A stretch of 22,283 nt of DNA from a virus: IMG/VR virus record IMGVR_UViG_3300025000_001858, positions 1 through 22,283 of that record; one strand, given 5' to 3'. Positions 14,716 through 21,009 of this stretch are shown here, one piece after another. The translations under genes were made by a program, and so were the position numbers. How positions within the stretch are numbered: position 1 is the first letter of the stretch; each line of letters begins with the position of its first letter. Below the pieces are notes generated by a model. That model ran no database searches. It was not told the DNA's origin and was given only the letters and a program-made list of their open reading frames with translations.

Positions 14716-15212
14716 TCGCCCGCGATCCCCGGCGTTCCGCCGACCGCGTACTCGTTCTCGAGCCAGCTCTGGATCGTCTGCCCGGCGAAGGCCTCGCGGG
14801 CCCGCGCGTTCGCGCCGAACGTGATCCCGTCGTACTTCGCGACCTGGATGAGCCCGGTCAGGAGCGCGAAGCCCGTGAAGGCCGGGTCGAGCATCCGGTA
14901 CTTCTCGAGGAGCTCGGGGTCGAGGACCTTCAGGCGATCGATCTCTCCCCACGCCTCGTCCTCGCCCGAGCCATGCCTGGCGAGGTTGCCCTGGTAGCCG
15001 ACGCAGTGGTTCGCGCGGCGCACCGCCTCGAGGACGTCCGGGCCCGCCATCCGGCTCCCGAGCCCGTACCTCGGGGCCCCCGGGCCGGGACGGTTGAAGA
15101 TGAAGAGGGTTCCCGAGGGGACGGGGTCGGGGGTCCCCAGAAGGTCGATGAGCTTCTCCTCGAGAGCTTCGACTCTCTCCTCGAGGGACTTGAGGTCTTC
15201 GGATTTCGCCAT
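14712..15212 (-). CDS. Unknown protein with N-terminal coiled coil (166 residues)
   Basis: The ATG has GAGGAG just before the upstream stop, at good spacing, so the pair is coupled. Residues 2-25 form an acidic heptad pattern (KSEDLKSLEERVEALEEKL). The middle contains SGTLFIFNRPGPGAPRYG and a possible helix DVLEAVRRANHCVGYQGNL. The C-terminal region has FTGFALLTGLIQVAKYDGIT, which is mildly hydrophobic but not a clear membrane span. No lysozyme or amidase catalytic pattern is visible. It ends within the start of the secreted Pro/Thr-rich gene. Its place in the block suggests a linked role, but I assign none. Confidence 0.6.
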   Translation of the reverse strand: MAKSEDLKSLEERVEALEEKLIDLLGTPDPVPSGTLFIFNRPGPGAPRYGLGSRMAGPDVLEAVRRANHCVGYQGNLARHGSGEDEAWGEIDRLKVLDPELLEKYRMLDPAFTGFALLTGLIQVAKYDGITFGANARAREAFAGQTIQSWLENEYAVGGTPGIAGE

Positions 15213-15614
15213 CTACTTCTCCTCGGGCAGTGACCGGACCGCCTTCGCTTCGGCCGTCCGGAGTTCCTTCAGTTGCTTCGGCAGGGCCCCCTTACGCTCC
15301 AGGGCCTCAACCGCTTCCTCGAGCCGCTTCCGCCACCCGGCGAGCGCCGCGTGCGCCTCTCGGCACCCCGCTCCCGCCACCTCGACGCACCTCTCCTCGT
15401 ACCGCGCGTTCGCCCAGGCCCACCCGTTCGCGGACGTGAGGACCTTCTGCTCCGACGTCGCACAGCCGGCGGCCAGGAAGGCCAGCACGGCGAGCGAAAA
15501 GGTGAGGGGGCGACCGGGGAGGTGGGACCGGCCGCCCCCTCGGGGGGGGAGAGAACCCGGCGCCTCGGGTGACAGCCCGACGAACCGGGGGAGGAGACCC
15601 AGGGAGCGCCTCAC
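15213..15614 (-). CDS. Putative outer-membrane lipoprotein
   Basis: The protein has a lipobox: LTFSLAVLAFLAAGC, with the modified Cys followed by ATS, so no Asp at +2 and outer-membrane sorting is expected in Gram-negatives. The mature part is about 80 residues and helical (EEAVEALERKGALPKQLKEL), with two extra Cys (ERCVEVAGAGC). The start is uncertain. GTG 15614 overlaps the terminase stop (GTGA) and is chosen, but it leaves about 36 residues before the hydrophobic core, longer than usual, in a G/C-rich stretch with hairpins. TTG 15629 would be longer still, and the next GTG lies inside the core. An outer spanin is one possibility. Exclusion lipoproteins are another. Neither is shown. Confidence 0.6.
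   Translation of the reverse strand: MRRSLGLLPRFVGLSPEAPGSLPPRGGGRSHLPGRPLTFSLAVLAFLAAGCATSEQKVLTSANGWAWANARYEERCVEVAGAGCREAHAALAGWRKRLEEAVEALERKGALPKQLKELRTAEAKAVRSLPEEK
15535..15570. other. Two short G/C-rich inverted repeats near the lipoprotein start
   Basis: A run of five C is followed by TC and then eight G (15535-15549). Next is ACCCG, six bases, CGGGT (15555-15570). Both could form hairpins in the transcript between terminase and the lipobox. No T-rich tail follows, so they are not clear terminators. They lie inside the chosen reading frame, so they may be only codon bias. Confidence 0.35.
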
Positions 15615-17116
15615 CGGCCCCTCCGCCAACGACCGATGGTCGTCGGGAGGTAGCGGGGTCGCGCCGTCTTCTTCTTCTCTTCGGCGCGGATCTTCTCGAA
15701 CATCAGGTGACGCTCGGTCAGGTCGTGCACCGGGATCTTTTGTTCCTCAACCCGGGCGACCACACGCTCGCGCAGCGTCGGCTCCGGGCCCCTCGAGCGA
15801 TCCACGTACTCGGTGGCGTACCGCCCTGCGTCGCACCCGTGGTTGTTCACGTCGACGGGGGTCTCCTTGATGGGCTTGCCGTCGGGCGCCCTCGGCCAGG
15901 CGTAAACCTCGAGCTCGTCCACCGTGCAGGTGGGGAGGTGCCGCCCCGCGAGGTCCGCGTCCCGCTCCGCGATCGAGCCCTCGACGAAGAACATCCGGGG
16001 CTTCCCGTCCCCGGCGACCCGGAGGCGCGCCTGGACCTTCTGGATGCCGGCCCCGATCTCCTTGATCGCCGCCCGCGTCCGCACTCCCCGGCGGTAGACC
16101 GTCGCCCGATCCTCGAGGTCGTGGTCCGCCACGATCGCCTCGAGGACCATGTCTCCCGGTCCCTCTTCACCCGGCGGGCGGAGTTTCTCGGACTTCAGGA
16201 GAGCCTTGATGTCCTCCGCGAAGTCCTCCGCGAGGCGCTGCGTGCGGTAGAGCTCCCGGACGAGGTACATCCGCCCGTCCCCGTCGATCCCCCAGAGCTG
16301 GAAGACCGAGGGGTTGTTGAAGCCCCAGTCGATCGAGCCGATCCACCGTGTGATCTTTGGGAGCTTGTCCCTCGAGATCAGGTGGATGCCACGGTCGAAA
16401 CCGTCGTAGACGATTCCCTCCGCGGCCACCCACTGCCCGTCCCGCAGGCGCGCACGCCGCACCCCGGTGAGGGCGTCGAGAGCCATGAGGCTCCGCGCCC
16501 CCTGCTCGGTCATCTCCCCGTCGTCGTCGAAAAGGGTGGGGTTGTCCTGGTGCTTCGAGTGCAGGACCCGGAGCGACTCGCGGTGCAGGATCCAGTGGCT
16601 CGGGGGCCCCGGGTTGCAGTCCCCGAAGATCATCGGGGTCTTCGTCTTCGCCCCTCGGCCCGTGCAGCGGGTCGTCAGGATCTCCCAGTCCTCGAGCGTG
16701 AGCTCCTCGGTCTGGTTCACGACGATCCAGTCCCGCTCCCCCGAGAGGACCTTCCCGGGACGGTCCATCCCGCCGATGTAGAGGCGGGCCCCGTTCTCGT
16801 ACTCGTAGAACTCCGGGTGCGACCCGCCGTAGGTCGTCACGCCGCCGCGGATCTTGATGATCCGCTCGTAGGTCTCTAAGACGGTCCCCGTCATGTCGGC
16901 CCGCACCTTCCGAACGAGCGCCGCGCGAGCCCTGGGAGTCGCACGCAGGAGCGTGTCGAGCCTCCAGATCACCAGCCAGGTCTTCCCCGTCTCAGCCGGC
17001 CCCGCCAGCATCCACTCGTGCTGCGTGACACTCAGCGCCTCGAGGGCCGCGCCCCGGAACGTCGGCACCCACGCACGCTTCCGCTTCCGGAGCTCCTGCT
17101 CCGCGGCGACCGCCAT
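15611..17116 (-). CDS. terL: Terminase large subunit (ATPase and nuclease)
   Basis: This 501-residue protein pumps DNA into the procapsid and cuts the concatemer. The Walker A motif is GPAETGKT (39-46). Walker B with catalytic acids is DWIVVNQTEE (129-138, Glu137/138). The coupling-type motif GDCNPGPPSHW follows (165-175). The nuclease domain has the expected acidic residues: Asp263 in SIDWGFNNPS, Asp331/333 in VADHD, and Asp429 in HGCDAGRYATEY. The C-terminus is basic (KKKTARPRYLP). ATG 17116 is chosen because GAGGTG lies six bases upstream, beside the previous stop; the in-frame start at 17173 would overlap the small subunit by 47 bases. It pairs with the small subunit gene 10 bases upstream. 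Confidence 0.95.
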   Translation of the reverse strand: MAVAAEQELRKRKRAWVPTFRGAALEALSVTQHEWMLAGPAETGKTWLVIWRLDTLLRATPRARAALVRKVRADMTGTVLETYERIIKIRGGVTTYGGSHPEFYEYENGARLYIGGMDRPGKVLSGERDWIVVNQTEELTLEDWEILTTRCTGRGAKTKTPMIFGDCNPGPPSHWILHRESLRVLHSKHQDNPTLFDDDGEMTEQGARSLMALDALTGVRRARLRDGQWVAAEGIVYDGFDRGIHLISRDKLPKITRWIGSIDWGFNNPSVFQLWGIDGDGRMYLVRELYRTQRLAEDFAEDIKALLKSEKLRPPGEEGPGDMVLEAIVADHDLEDRATVYRRGVRTRAAIKEIGAGIQKVQARLRVAGDGKPRMFFVEGSIAERDADLAGRHLPTCTVDELEVYAWPRAPDGKPIKETPVDVNNHGCDAGRYATEYVDRSRGPEPTLRERVVARVEEQKIPVHDLTERHLMFEKIRAEEKKKTARPRYLPTTIGRWRRGR

Positions 17117-17126
17117 GCGGAGCACC

Positions 17127-17768
17127 TCAGTGCTCGGCGGCGACGCTTGCGTCGAGCCTTGTGCGGAGAGCATTCAGTTCCTCGTCGGTCATCGCCTCGA
17201 GGTCGAAGGAGCGAACCGCCTCTGGGATGAGGGGCTTCCCACCCTTCCCCGTCAGCTCGGTCCTCTCCGCCCACTCGGGCCGGTGCTTCGCCAGTGCCTT
17301 GTGGAGGGTCCTCTCGAACTGGACCGCTTCCTGGGCCACCCGCTCGCCCTCGAAGTAGATCCCCTTCGTCATCTTCCCGAGTGCGAGGTTCATGGCGTGC
17401 AGCTCGAGGTCGTCGACCCCGGCCTGCACCGCCGTCTCCCACGCTTCCGCGAACTCGGGGTTCTGCTTCCTCTCCTGGTACGCCATCGCTCGGCTGATCG
17501 ACGCCGCGTCCGCGGCCGGCTGGATCACGCCAACGGACTCCCGGAGAGCCTTCAGGAAGATGGGGCGCCAGTTGTACGGCTTCGGGCCGGGCTCCCCCGC
17601 GCGTGGGAGAGTCAAGACTTTCCGAGTCCCTGCCGCCTTCGCCGGGGCCGCCAGGACCTTCCGGGCTCCGCTCCGCCCCCTGGCCTTCGCCTTGGCCTGC
17701 GCGGCCGACTTCTTCGCCGCCTTGGCCTTCGGCCGTGACGTCGGACTCGACTGGCGGATCTTGGTCAC
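17127..17768 (-). CDS. terS: Terminase small subunit
   Basis: This 213-residue protein precedes terL, as expected for the DNA-recognition subunit. Residues 1-50 are a basic Lys/Ala/Arg-rich tail (SRPKAKAAKKSAAQAKAKAR). A helix-turn-helix-like domain follows at about 68-115 (RPIFLKALRESVGVIQPAAD, then AASISRAMAYQERK), ending in the frequent NPEFAEAWETA helix seen in small terminases. A conserved charged region (LALGKMTKGIYFEGERVAQE) may form the oligomer core. The C-terminus (AMTDEELNALRTRLDA) would contact the large subunit. The start is GTG, with only GGGGG as a weak site inside a hairpin, which suggests controlled translation. Confidence 0.85.
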   Translation of the reverse strand: MTKIRQSSPTSRPKAKAAKKSAAQAKAKARGRSGARKVLAAPAKAAGTRKVLTLPRAGEPGPKPYNWRPIFLKALRESVGVIQPAADAASISRAMAYQERKQNPEFAEAWETAVQAGVDDLELHAMNLALGKMTKGIYFEGERVAQEAVQFERTLHKALAKHRPEWAERTELTGKGGKPLIPEAVRSFDLEAMTDEELNALRTRLDASVAAEH

Positions 17769-17786
17769 GCCCCCACGGTCGGGCGT
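17767..17786 (-). promoter_or_regulatory. Hairpin covering the small terminase start
   Basis: The minus strand reads ACGCCC, eight bases, then GGGCGT. The GTG start begins with the last two bases of the right arm, and the weak GGGGG ribosome site lies in the loop and right arm. The six-pair stem would hide the start in the transcript. Whether this is a real switch or chance in GC-rich DNA is open. Confidence 0.4.
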
Positions 17787-17793
17787 TACAGGA

Positions 17794-18066
17794 TCAGGCG
17801 CATCCTTTTCGAGTCCCTAAAGGGACACGTTTTCCGCCTCGAGACGGCAAATACCGGAGCGTCGTCGGCACGGGGTCCAGCCTGACCCAGGGCACGAGGA
17901 AGTTCCGCCCGCAGCCGGCCGGCGCCGGGCACGTCCACAGCCGCTCGCTCACCTCCCGCTCCCTGCGAGGGTCCGGGTCCACCTCCGGGACGTGCCGGGG
18001 CCCCCTGCGCCTCTTCACCGCCACCGCCGGCTTCCCGCACCACGGGCACCGCTCGGGACGGATCAA
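17794..18066 (-). CDS. Small zinc-ribbon protein (Ogr/Delta-like possibility)
   Basis: This 90-residue protein is annotated from TTG 18066, which overlaps the stop of the nuclease gene (TTGA), with GGAGAG a few bases upstream. The N-terminus MIRPERCPWCGKPAVAVKRR carries Cys7 and Cys10. Later CPAPAGCGRNFLVPW carries Cys46 and Cys52. This C-x2-C ... C-x5-C pattern, with Lys/Arg after the first pair and Phe after the last, resembles the Ogr/Delta zinc-finger activators of P2-type late promoters, although their spacing is shorter. Its position immediately before the late genes would suit a late transcription activator. It could equally be a general phage zinc ribbon. The C-terminus is basic (RGGKRVPLGTRKG). 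Confidence 0.55.
   Translation of the reverse strand: MIRPERCPWCGKPAVAVKRRRGPRHVPEVDPDPRREREVSERLWTCPAPAGCGRNFLVPWVRLDPVPTTLRYLPSRGGKRVPLGTRKGCA
17813..17826 (-). other. Short perfect hairpin GTCCC-TTTA-GGGAC
   Basis: Five-base arms and a four-base loop lie at the end of the zinc-ribbon gene, about 45 bases before the small terminase start. There is no T-run after it, so a classical terminator is unlikely. Together with the second hairpin at 17767-17786 it marks the join between early and late genes. Confidence 0.35.
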
Positions 18067-18557
18067 CCCAGCACTCTCCGCCGCACCAGCTCCCCCCGTC
18101 TTGCCTCCACCGCCGCCACCGAGCTCCCCACGGGGATCCCGCAGAACGTCCCCTCCCCGGCGCACCGCCCCTTCCTCCGGCCCCTGGGGGCCCGTGCAGC
18201 CGCCGCCCGCAGCTCGGCCTCGATCGCCCCGGACACCCAGTCCTCGGTCCTCCAGACCACCGCCTTCACCCCGGGCACGCTCCCGAGGACCTCGAGCCAG
18301 GAGTCCTGGTGCGACGTCGGGTCCTCGCCGGTCCGCTTCAGCTCCGCGAAGATGAGCCTCCCCTTCTTCGCCATCGTGAGGTCCGGGTACCCCTTGTCCC
18401 CCCTCATGTGGGTCGCCCACCGCCCTGAGGGGAGGACCGCGGGCCGGAAGTGCGCCACCTTCCACCCGAGGAGCTGCGCCAGCTCGATCACGTTCCCCTC
18501 GAGCTCGGACTCGCGGACGGAGCGAAGATCGGGGGCCGTCGCCGCGCGCCGCGTCAA
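18063..18557 (-). CDS. VRR-NUC type nuclease
   Basis: This 164-residue protein belongs to the PD-(D/E)XK fold, VRR-NUC group. Landmarks are the helix SELEGNVIELAQLLGW (17-32), RGDKGYPDLTM with Asp59 (52-62), IFAELKR with Glu72 and Lys74 (69-75), a downstream Gln84, and the strand VKAVVWRTEDW (97-107). These enzymes cleave branched or other DNA structures, and in phages they often sit near replication genes. TTG 18557 overlaps the previous stop (TTGA) and has GGGAG five to eight bases upstream. ATG 18653 would overlap the previous gene by 100 bases, so it is rejected. The basic, Cys-containing C-terminus (ARAPRGRRKGRCAGEGTFCG) is extra and may bind DNA. Confidence 0.8.
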   Translation of the reverse strand: MTRRAATAPDLRSVRESELEGNVIELAQLLGWKVAHFRPAVLPSGRWATHMRGDKGYPDLTMAKKGRLIFAELKRTGEDPTSHQDSWLEVLGSVPGVKAVVWRTEDWVSGAIEAELRAAAARAPRGRRKGRCAGEGTFCGIPVGSSVAAVEARRGELVRRRVLG

Positions 18558-18967
18558 GTCTTCTCCCCCTGCGACTTCTCCTCCGGCTCGCGGATCTCGG
18601 CCAGCGCCTTCTTCCCGAGCTTCACGAACTGCCTCCCGCGCTCCGTCGGCCAAGACCCCATGATTCCGCCCCCGTGCTCCAGCAGGCCCCTGTCGTCCAG
18701 GGCGTACATCAGCAGGAACGCGGCCCCCACCACAAGCGCGTTCTCCGACCCCGTGTCCAGCCCCATCCCTTTCAGCGTCTCCCGCCTCGCCTCGGGCTCT
18801 TCCTCCACGAGCCGCACCGCGAGCTGCAGGGCCTCAATGGGGCACCCGCAGCCGCAGGTCCCGAGGACTCCGATGCCGAGGCCGTCGGCCAGGGTCTCGT
18901 ACGCGCAGCCGTCGACCTCCCACTGCCCGTCCTCGAGATGGACGATCTTCACGGCCTCGGTCTTCAT
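18554..18967 (-). CDS. Unknown protein with CGCGC motif (137 residues)
   Basis: The ATG overlaps the previous stop (ATGA) and follows GGAGGGGAG, a strong site. The N-terminus MKTEAVKIVHLEDGQWEVDG is beta-like. Residues about 37-42 read TCGCGCP, a tight cluster of three Cys that may bind a metal, followed by a helix (EALQLAVRLVEEEPEARRE). Later there is a hydrophobic, possibly helical stretch (ALVVGAAFLLMYALDD), then GSWPTERGRQFVKLG and a charged end. Proteins with a CGCG-P motif occur among phage unknowns. No function is assigned. Confidence 0.65.
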   Translation of the reverse strand: MKTEAVKIVHLEDGQWEVDGCAYETLADGLGIGVLGTCGCGCPIEALQLAVRLVEEEPEARRETLKGMGLDTGSENALVVGAAFLLMYALDDRGLLEHGGGIMGSWPTERGRQFVKLGKKALAEIREPEEKSQGEKT

Positions 18968-19164
18968 CGCTCCCCTCCCTGCCCTCCGCAGGCCTCCCAG
19001 GCCGCGAGGTACGGTGCCTCGAGCTCTTCGATCCAACCACTCGCCTTCCTCAGTTCATTCACCAGGCGGACCCTCTCGCACAGGGTAAGGCGCGCACCGA
19101 ATTGCTTCCTCGCTGCCCCCGCTTCCCGGGCGATCTGATAGCCGTTCCACGTCAGTTCATTCAC
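18964..19164 (-). CDS. Small unknown protein (66 residues)
   Basis: MNELTWNGYQIAREAGAARK opens a mostly helical, charged product, with CERVRLVNELRKASGWIEEL in the middle and a short C-terminal region containing AACGG-like turns. The ATG at 19164 overlaps a tiny upstream frame by eight bases, and GGAGGTG lies upstream at a somewhat long spacing. Its stop is coupled to the next gene (ATGA). No family is recognised. Confidence 0.6.
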   Translation of the reverse strand: MNELTWNGYQIAREAGAARKQFGARLTLCERVRLVNELRKASGWIEELEAPYLAAWEACGGQGGER

Positions 19165-19219
19165 CAGGCACCTCCGGGAACTCCCCCTCGGCCTCGTCCA
19201 ACAGTTCGGCGAGGGTCAT
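19157..19219 (-). CDS. Possible 20-residue acidic peptide
   Basis: The frame encodes MTLAELLDEAEGEFPEVPGE. Its ATG overlaps the stop of the preceding gene (ATGA), and GGAGG lies six bases upstream, which is a strong site. Its end supplies the GGAGGTG site of the next gene and overlaps its start by eight bases. It may be a translated coupler or a real microprotein. Confidence 0.45.
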   Translation of the reverse strand: MTLAELLDEAEGEFPEVPGE

Positions 19220-20181
19220 CGCGGTCCTCCCCCCAGCGCCGCCGCCAGCCGCGCCTTGGCCTCGTCGATGCGGGACACGAGGCCGACCGGCACGTCGTAG
19301 TCCGACCAGTACACTGCGCTCTCCGCGAGGTCGGTCAGGACGGCGAGGGCGAAGCGGGAGGCGTCGAGGAGCGGATCGGGCAACCGACAAGGGTTGCTTG
19401 GCAGTCCGTTCATAGCGACGAGGAGATCCTGCACGGCGTAAGCGAGCTTGCTCGGCATGACCGGGTGGCCGCAGTAATCCCCGAACTGATCGACGCCTCC
19501 GAAGACATCGCACATGGCCTTGTCTGCGCGCTCCTTCGCTTCCGCGACCGTCGGGGGCGGCGGGGCGGGGGCCATCTCCGCCAGCGAGTGCGCGTTGATG
19601 GCGGCGGCGACGGCGGGCGTGACGTCCGCGAACGTGCCGCAGTTGATCGGCGGCGTCTGGTAGCCGTCGTCGTACGCGGTGGGGACTGGACAGGCGCACG
19701 GGGCCATCTCGCAGATGCCGCACTCGCCGAAGCGTGCGGGTCCTGTCAGCGGGGCGGGGGCGGGCATGACGGTGCCGGTCGTACCGGACCATTCCATGCC
19801 TGGCAGCGTGGCGGGGGCGTCAGCGGGGTCGCGTGGTTTCGCATGGAACAGCCCGACGAGCCGCTCTTGCTCCGGGCGGTGGCAGCGGCAGTCACACTCG
19901 GCGTCAAGCGACGTGGCGTGCAGGCACATCCGACAAGTGAACTCTCGTTTAGCGCTCCCCTTCGCGGCGTCGAGGAGGGCGCGGAAGGCCTTGGTGAGCG
20001 ACGAGATGCGGCCGGCGAGTGACTCGGACAGGTCGTGCCACTCCTGCCGGCCCTCGTCGTCCATCGGCCCGTACCAGCGAAGCAGCGCCGCCTCGGCTTC
20101 GCGTATCGCGGCGTCGAGGTCAGACGTCGGACGCTCTGGTCCGCCGCGCTCCTCGACGGTCAGGCCGTCAATGGTTCCCAT
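19216..20181 (-). CDS. Cysteine-rich protein with two possible zinc clusters (321 residues)
   Basis: The ATG follows AAAGGAGAGG, an excellent site, and overlaps the previous gene by 14 bases. Residues 20-75 look helical (LDAAIREAEAALLRWYG, then LAGRISSLTKAFRALLDAA). The first cluster is Cys83, Cys86, Cys96, Cys98, Cys100 and His101 (TCRMCLHATSLDAECDCRCH). The second is Cys154, Cys157, Cys162 and Cys164 (ECGICEMAPCACP). A Pro/Ala linker precedes a C-terminal helical domain (AKERADKAMCDVFGGVDQFG and later LLDASRFALAVLTDLA). Repetition of related Cys clusters suggests a scaffold or nucleic-acid role. No enzyme motif is seen. Codon choice looks less biased than the late genes, so transfer is possible. 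Confidence 0.6.
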   Translation of the reverse strand: MGTIDGLTVEERGGPERPTSDLDAAIREAEAALLRWYGPMDDEGRQEWHDLSESLAGRISSLTKAFRALLDAAKGSAKREFTCRMCLHATSLDAECDCRCHRPEQERLVGLFHAKPRDPADAPATLPGMEWSGTTGTVMPAPAPLTGPARFGECGICEMAPCACPVPTAYDDGYQTPPINCGTFADVTPAVAAAINAHSLAEMAPAPPPPTVAEAKERADKAMCDVFGGVDQFGDYCGHPVMPSKLAYAVQDLLVAMNGLPSNPCRLPDPLLDASRFALAVLTDLAESAVYWSDYDVPVGLVSRIDEAKARLAAALGGGPR

Positions 20182-20344
20182 GGTCCTCTCCTTTCCCGCC
20201 GCTTTCGGCGGCGAGGCTTGTTTTCAGCCATGCCTTACACGCGGTGCACCACTTCTCTCCGGAAGATAGCCGCGAGAAGAACTCCTCGTGCGACATACCG
20301 AGTCGGGTAGCCGTTCCCCGGAGAGCCCCGACGCGGCTACCCAC
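20168..20344 (-). CDS. Small CxxC protein with possible helical recognition segment (58 residues)
   Basis: GTG 20344 is chosen because AAGGAG lies exactly five bases upstream. The frame continues a little further up to a TTG, but without a site. The sequence VGSRVGALRGTATRLGMSHE suggests a short helical segment. EEFFSRLSSGEKWCTACKAW then carries a CTAC knuckle, after which the chain ends in a Lys/Ser/Gly tail. Phage and host proteins with a GxKxCxxCKxW pattern are known, usually as parts of HNH-like or recognition domains, but here the second Cys pair is absent. A single knuckle might pair in a dimer. Function is unknown. Confidence 0.55.
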   Translation of the reverse strand: MGSRVGALRGTATRLGMSHEEFFSRLSSGEKWCTACKAWLKTSLAAESGGKGEDHGNH

Positions 20345-20798
20345 GGCGGCTCCTTGTGTCAAGGGCGGCGAGTAGATCCGTCAGGGCTACGATCATGTCG
20401 CCCTCCATCTCGGTAAGGTGGCGCGGGTGGAGCTCCGCCGCGAACAAGACTCGGCGTGCGTTCTCCTCGACCTCCCGGCCCGCGTCGAGCGGTAGGAGGA
20501 ACTTGCGGAGCGCCTCTACGTGCGCCAGCACGGCCGGCGCCACCCGGATGCACTCGTGGTCGTCGTGTCCGCAGGACTCCCCATCCTCCCCGTAGCTCTC
20601 GTGCTCGCCCGCTGGGCACCCGCAGAGGCACACCGCGTTGCACTCCTCGAGAAGCCCCGTCAGCCTCTCCACCTCGGCCCGGTGCGCCGCGTCCACCTCG
20701 AGCAGCTCCGCGCAGTGAGGGTGATCAGCGTCGTCCGGGAGAGAACGCACCAGAAACTCGACGTGCCCCCTCGTCGGAATCCCCTCACGCCCCGACAC
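20337..20798 (-). CDS. Unknown protein with Cys/His cluster (153 residues)
   Basis: GTG 20798 is chosen because AGGTGA lies a few bases upstream; it overlaps the previous gene by 14 bases. Residues 36-52 are an acidic helix (DAAHRAEVERLTGLLEE). A Cys/His-rich loop follows (53-83): CNAVCLCGCPAGEHE, SYGEDGESCGHDDHEC, with Cys 53, 57, 59, 61, 76 and 83 and His 66, 78 and 81. The remainder is helical (VLAHVEALRKFLLPLDAG, later DMIVALTDLLAALDTRSRRG). The cluster could bind one or two zinc ions. There is no catalytic pattern. Confidence 0.6.
   Translation of the reverse strand: MSGREGIPTRGHVEFLVRSLPDDADHPHCAELLEVDAAHRAEVERLTGLLEECNAVCLCGCPAGEHESYGEDGESCGHDDHECIRVAPAVLAHVEALRKFLLPLDAGREVEENARRVLFAAELHPRHLTEMEGDMIVALTDLLAALDTRSRRG
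20350..20355 (-). promoter_or_regulatory. Ribosome binding site AAGGAG deciding the GTG 20344 start
   Basis: AAGGAG is followed by five bases and GTG on the minus strand. It lies inside the end of the preceding gene, whose TAG stop overlaps the new frame. It is the reason for placing the CxxC gene start here instead of at the upstream TTG or the downstream ATG. Confidence 0.7.
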
Positions 20799-21009
20799 GC
20801 TTCACCTCGCTCCGCTTCCCCAGCTTCTCCAGCCGCTCCATCACGATCGGGAGCTCGATCTCCTGCACGGCGCTCTTCGCCACGTCCAGGGCGATCCCGC
20901 GCAGATCCGGCCTCCCCGAGTCCAGTAGCCCGCCCGCCATCCTCAGCCGGTCCGCCGGGCTCATCGCCATCACCTTCCGGAACAGGTCCTTCACGTCGAT
21001 CTCGCTCAC
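20785..21009 (-). CDS. Small unknown helical protein (74 residues)
   Basis: The start GTG 21009 overlaps the replication gene stop (GTGA), with GGGAGGGGG upstream. The product opens with DVKDLFRKVMAMSPADRLRM (6-24) and continues GLLDSGRPDLRGIALDVAKS, ending with a basic helix (MERLEKLGKRSEVKRVGA). The SPADRLRMAGGLLDSG turn suggests a small helical bundle. It follows the replication protein directly and may act with it, for example as an accessory or loader partner, by position only. The much longer frame reaching 21606 is a shadow. Confidence 0.6.
   Translation of the reverse strand: MSEIDVKDLFRKVMAMSPADRLRMAGGLLDSGRPDLRGIALDVAKSAVQEIELPIVMERLEKLGKRSEVKRVGA

Noticed and set aside
14712-15212. 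Endolysin candidate in the membrane-gene block
   Set aside because: No lysozyme, amidase or peptidase catalytic pattern could be found in this protein or its neighbours.
17813-17826. Rho-independent terminator before terS
   Set aside because: The stem has five pairs and no following T-run on the minus strand.
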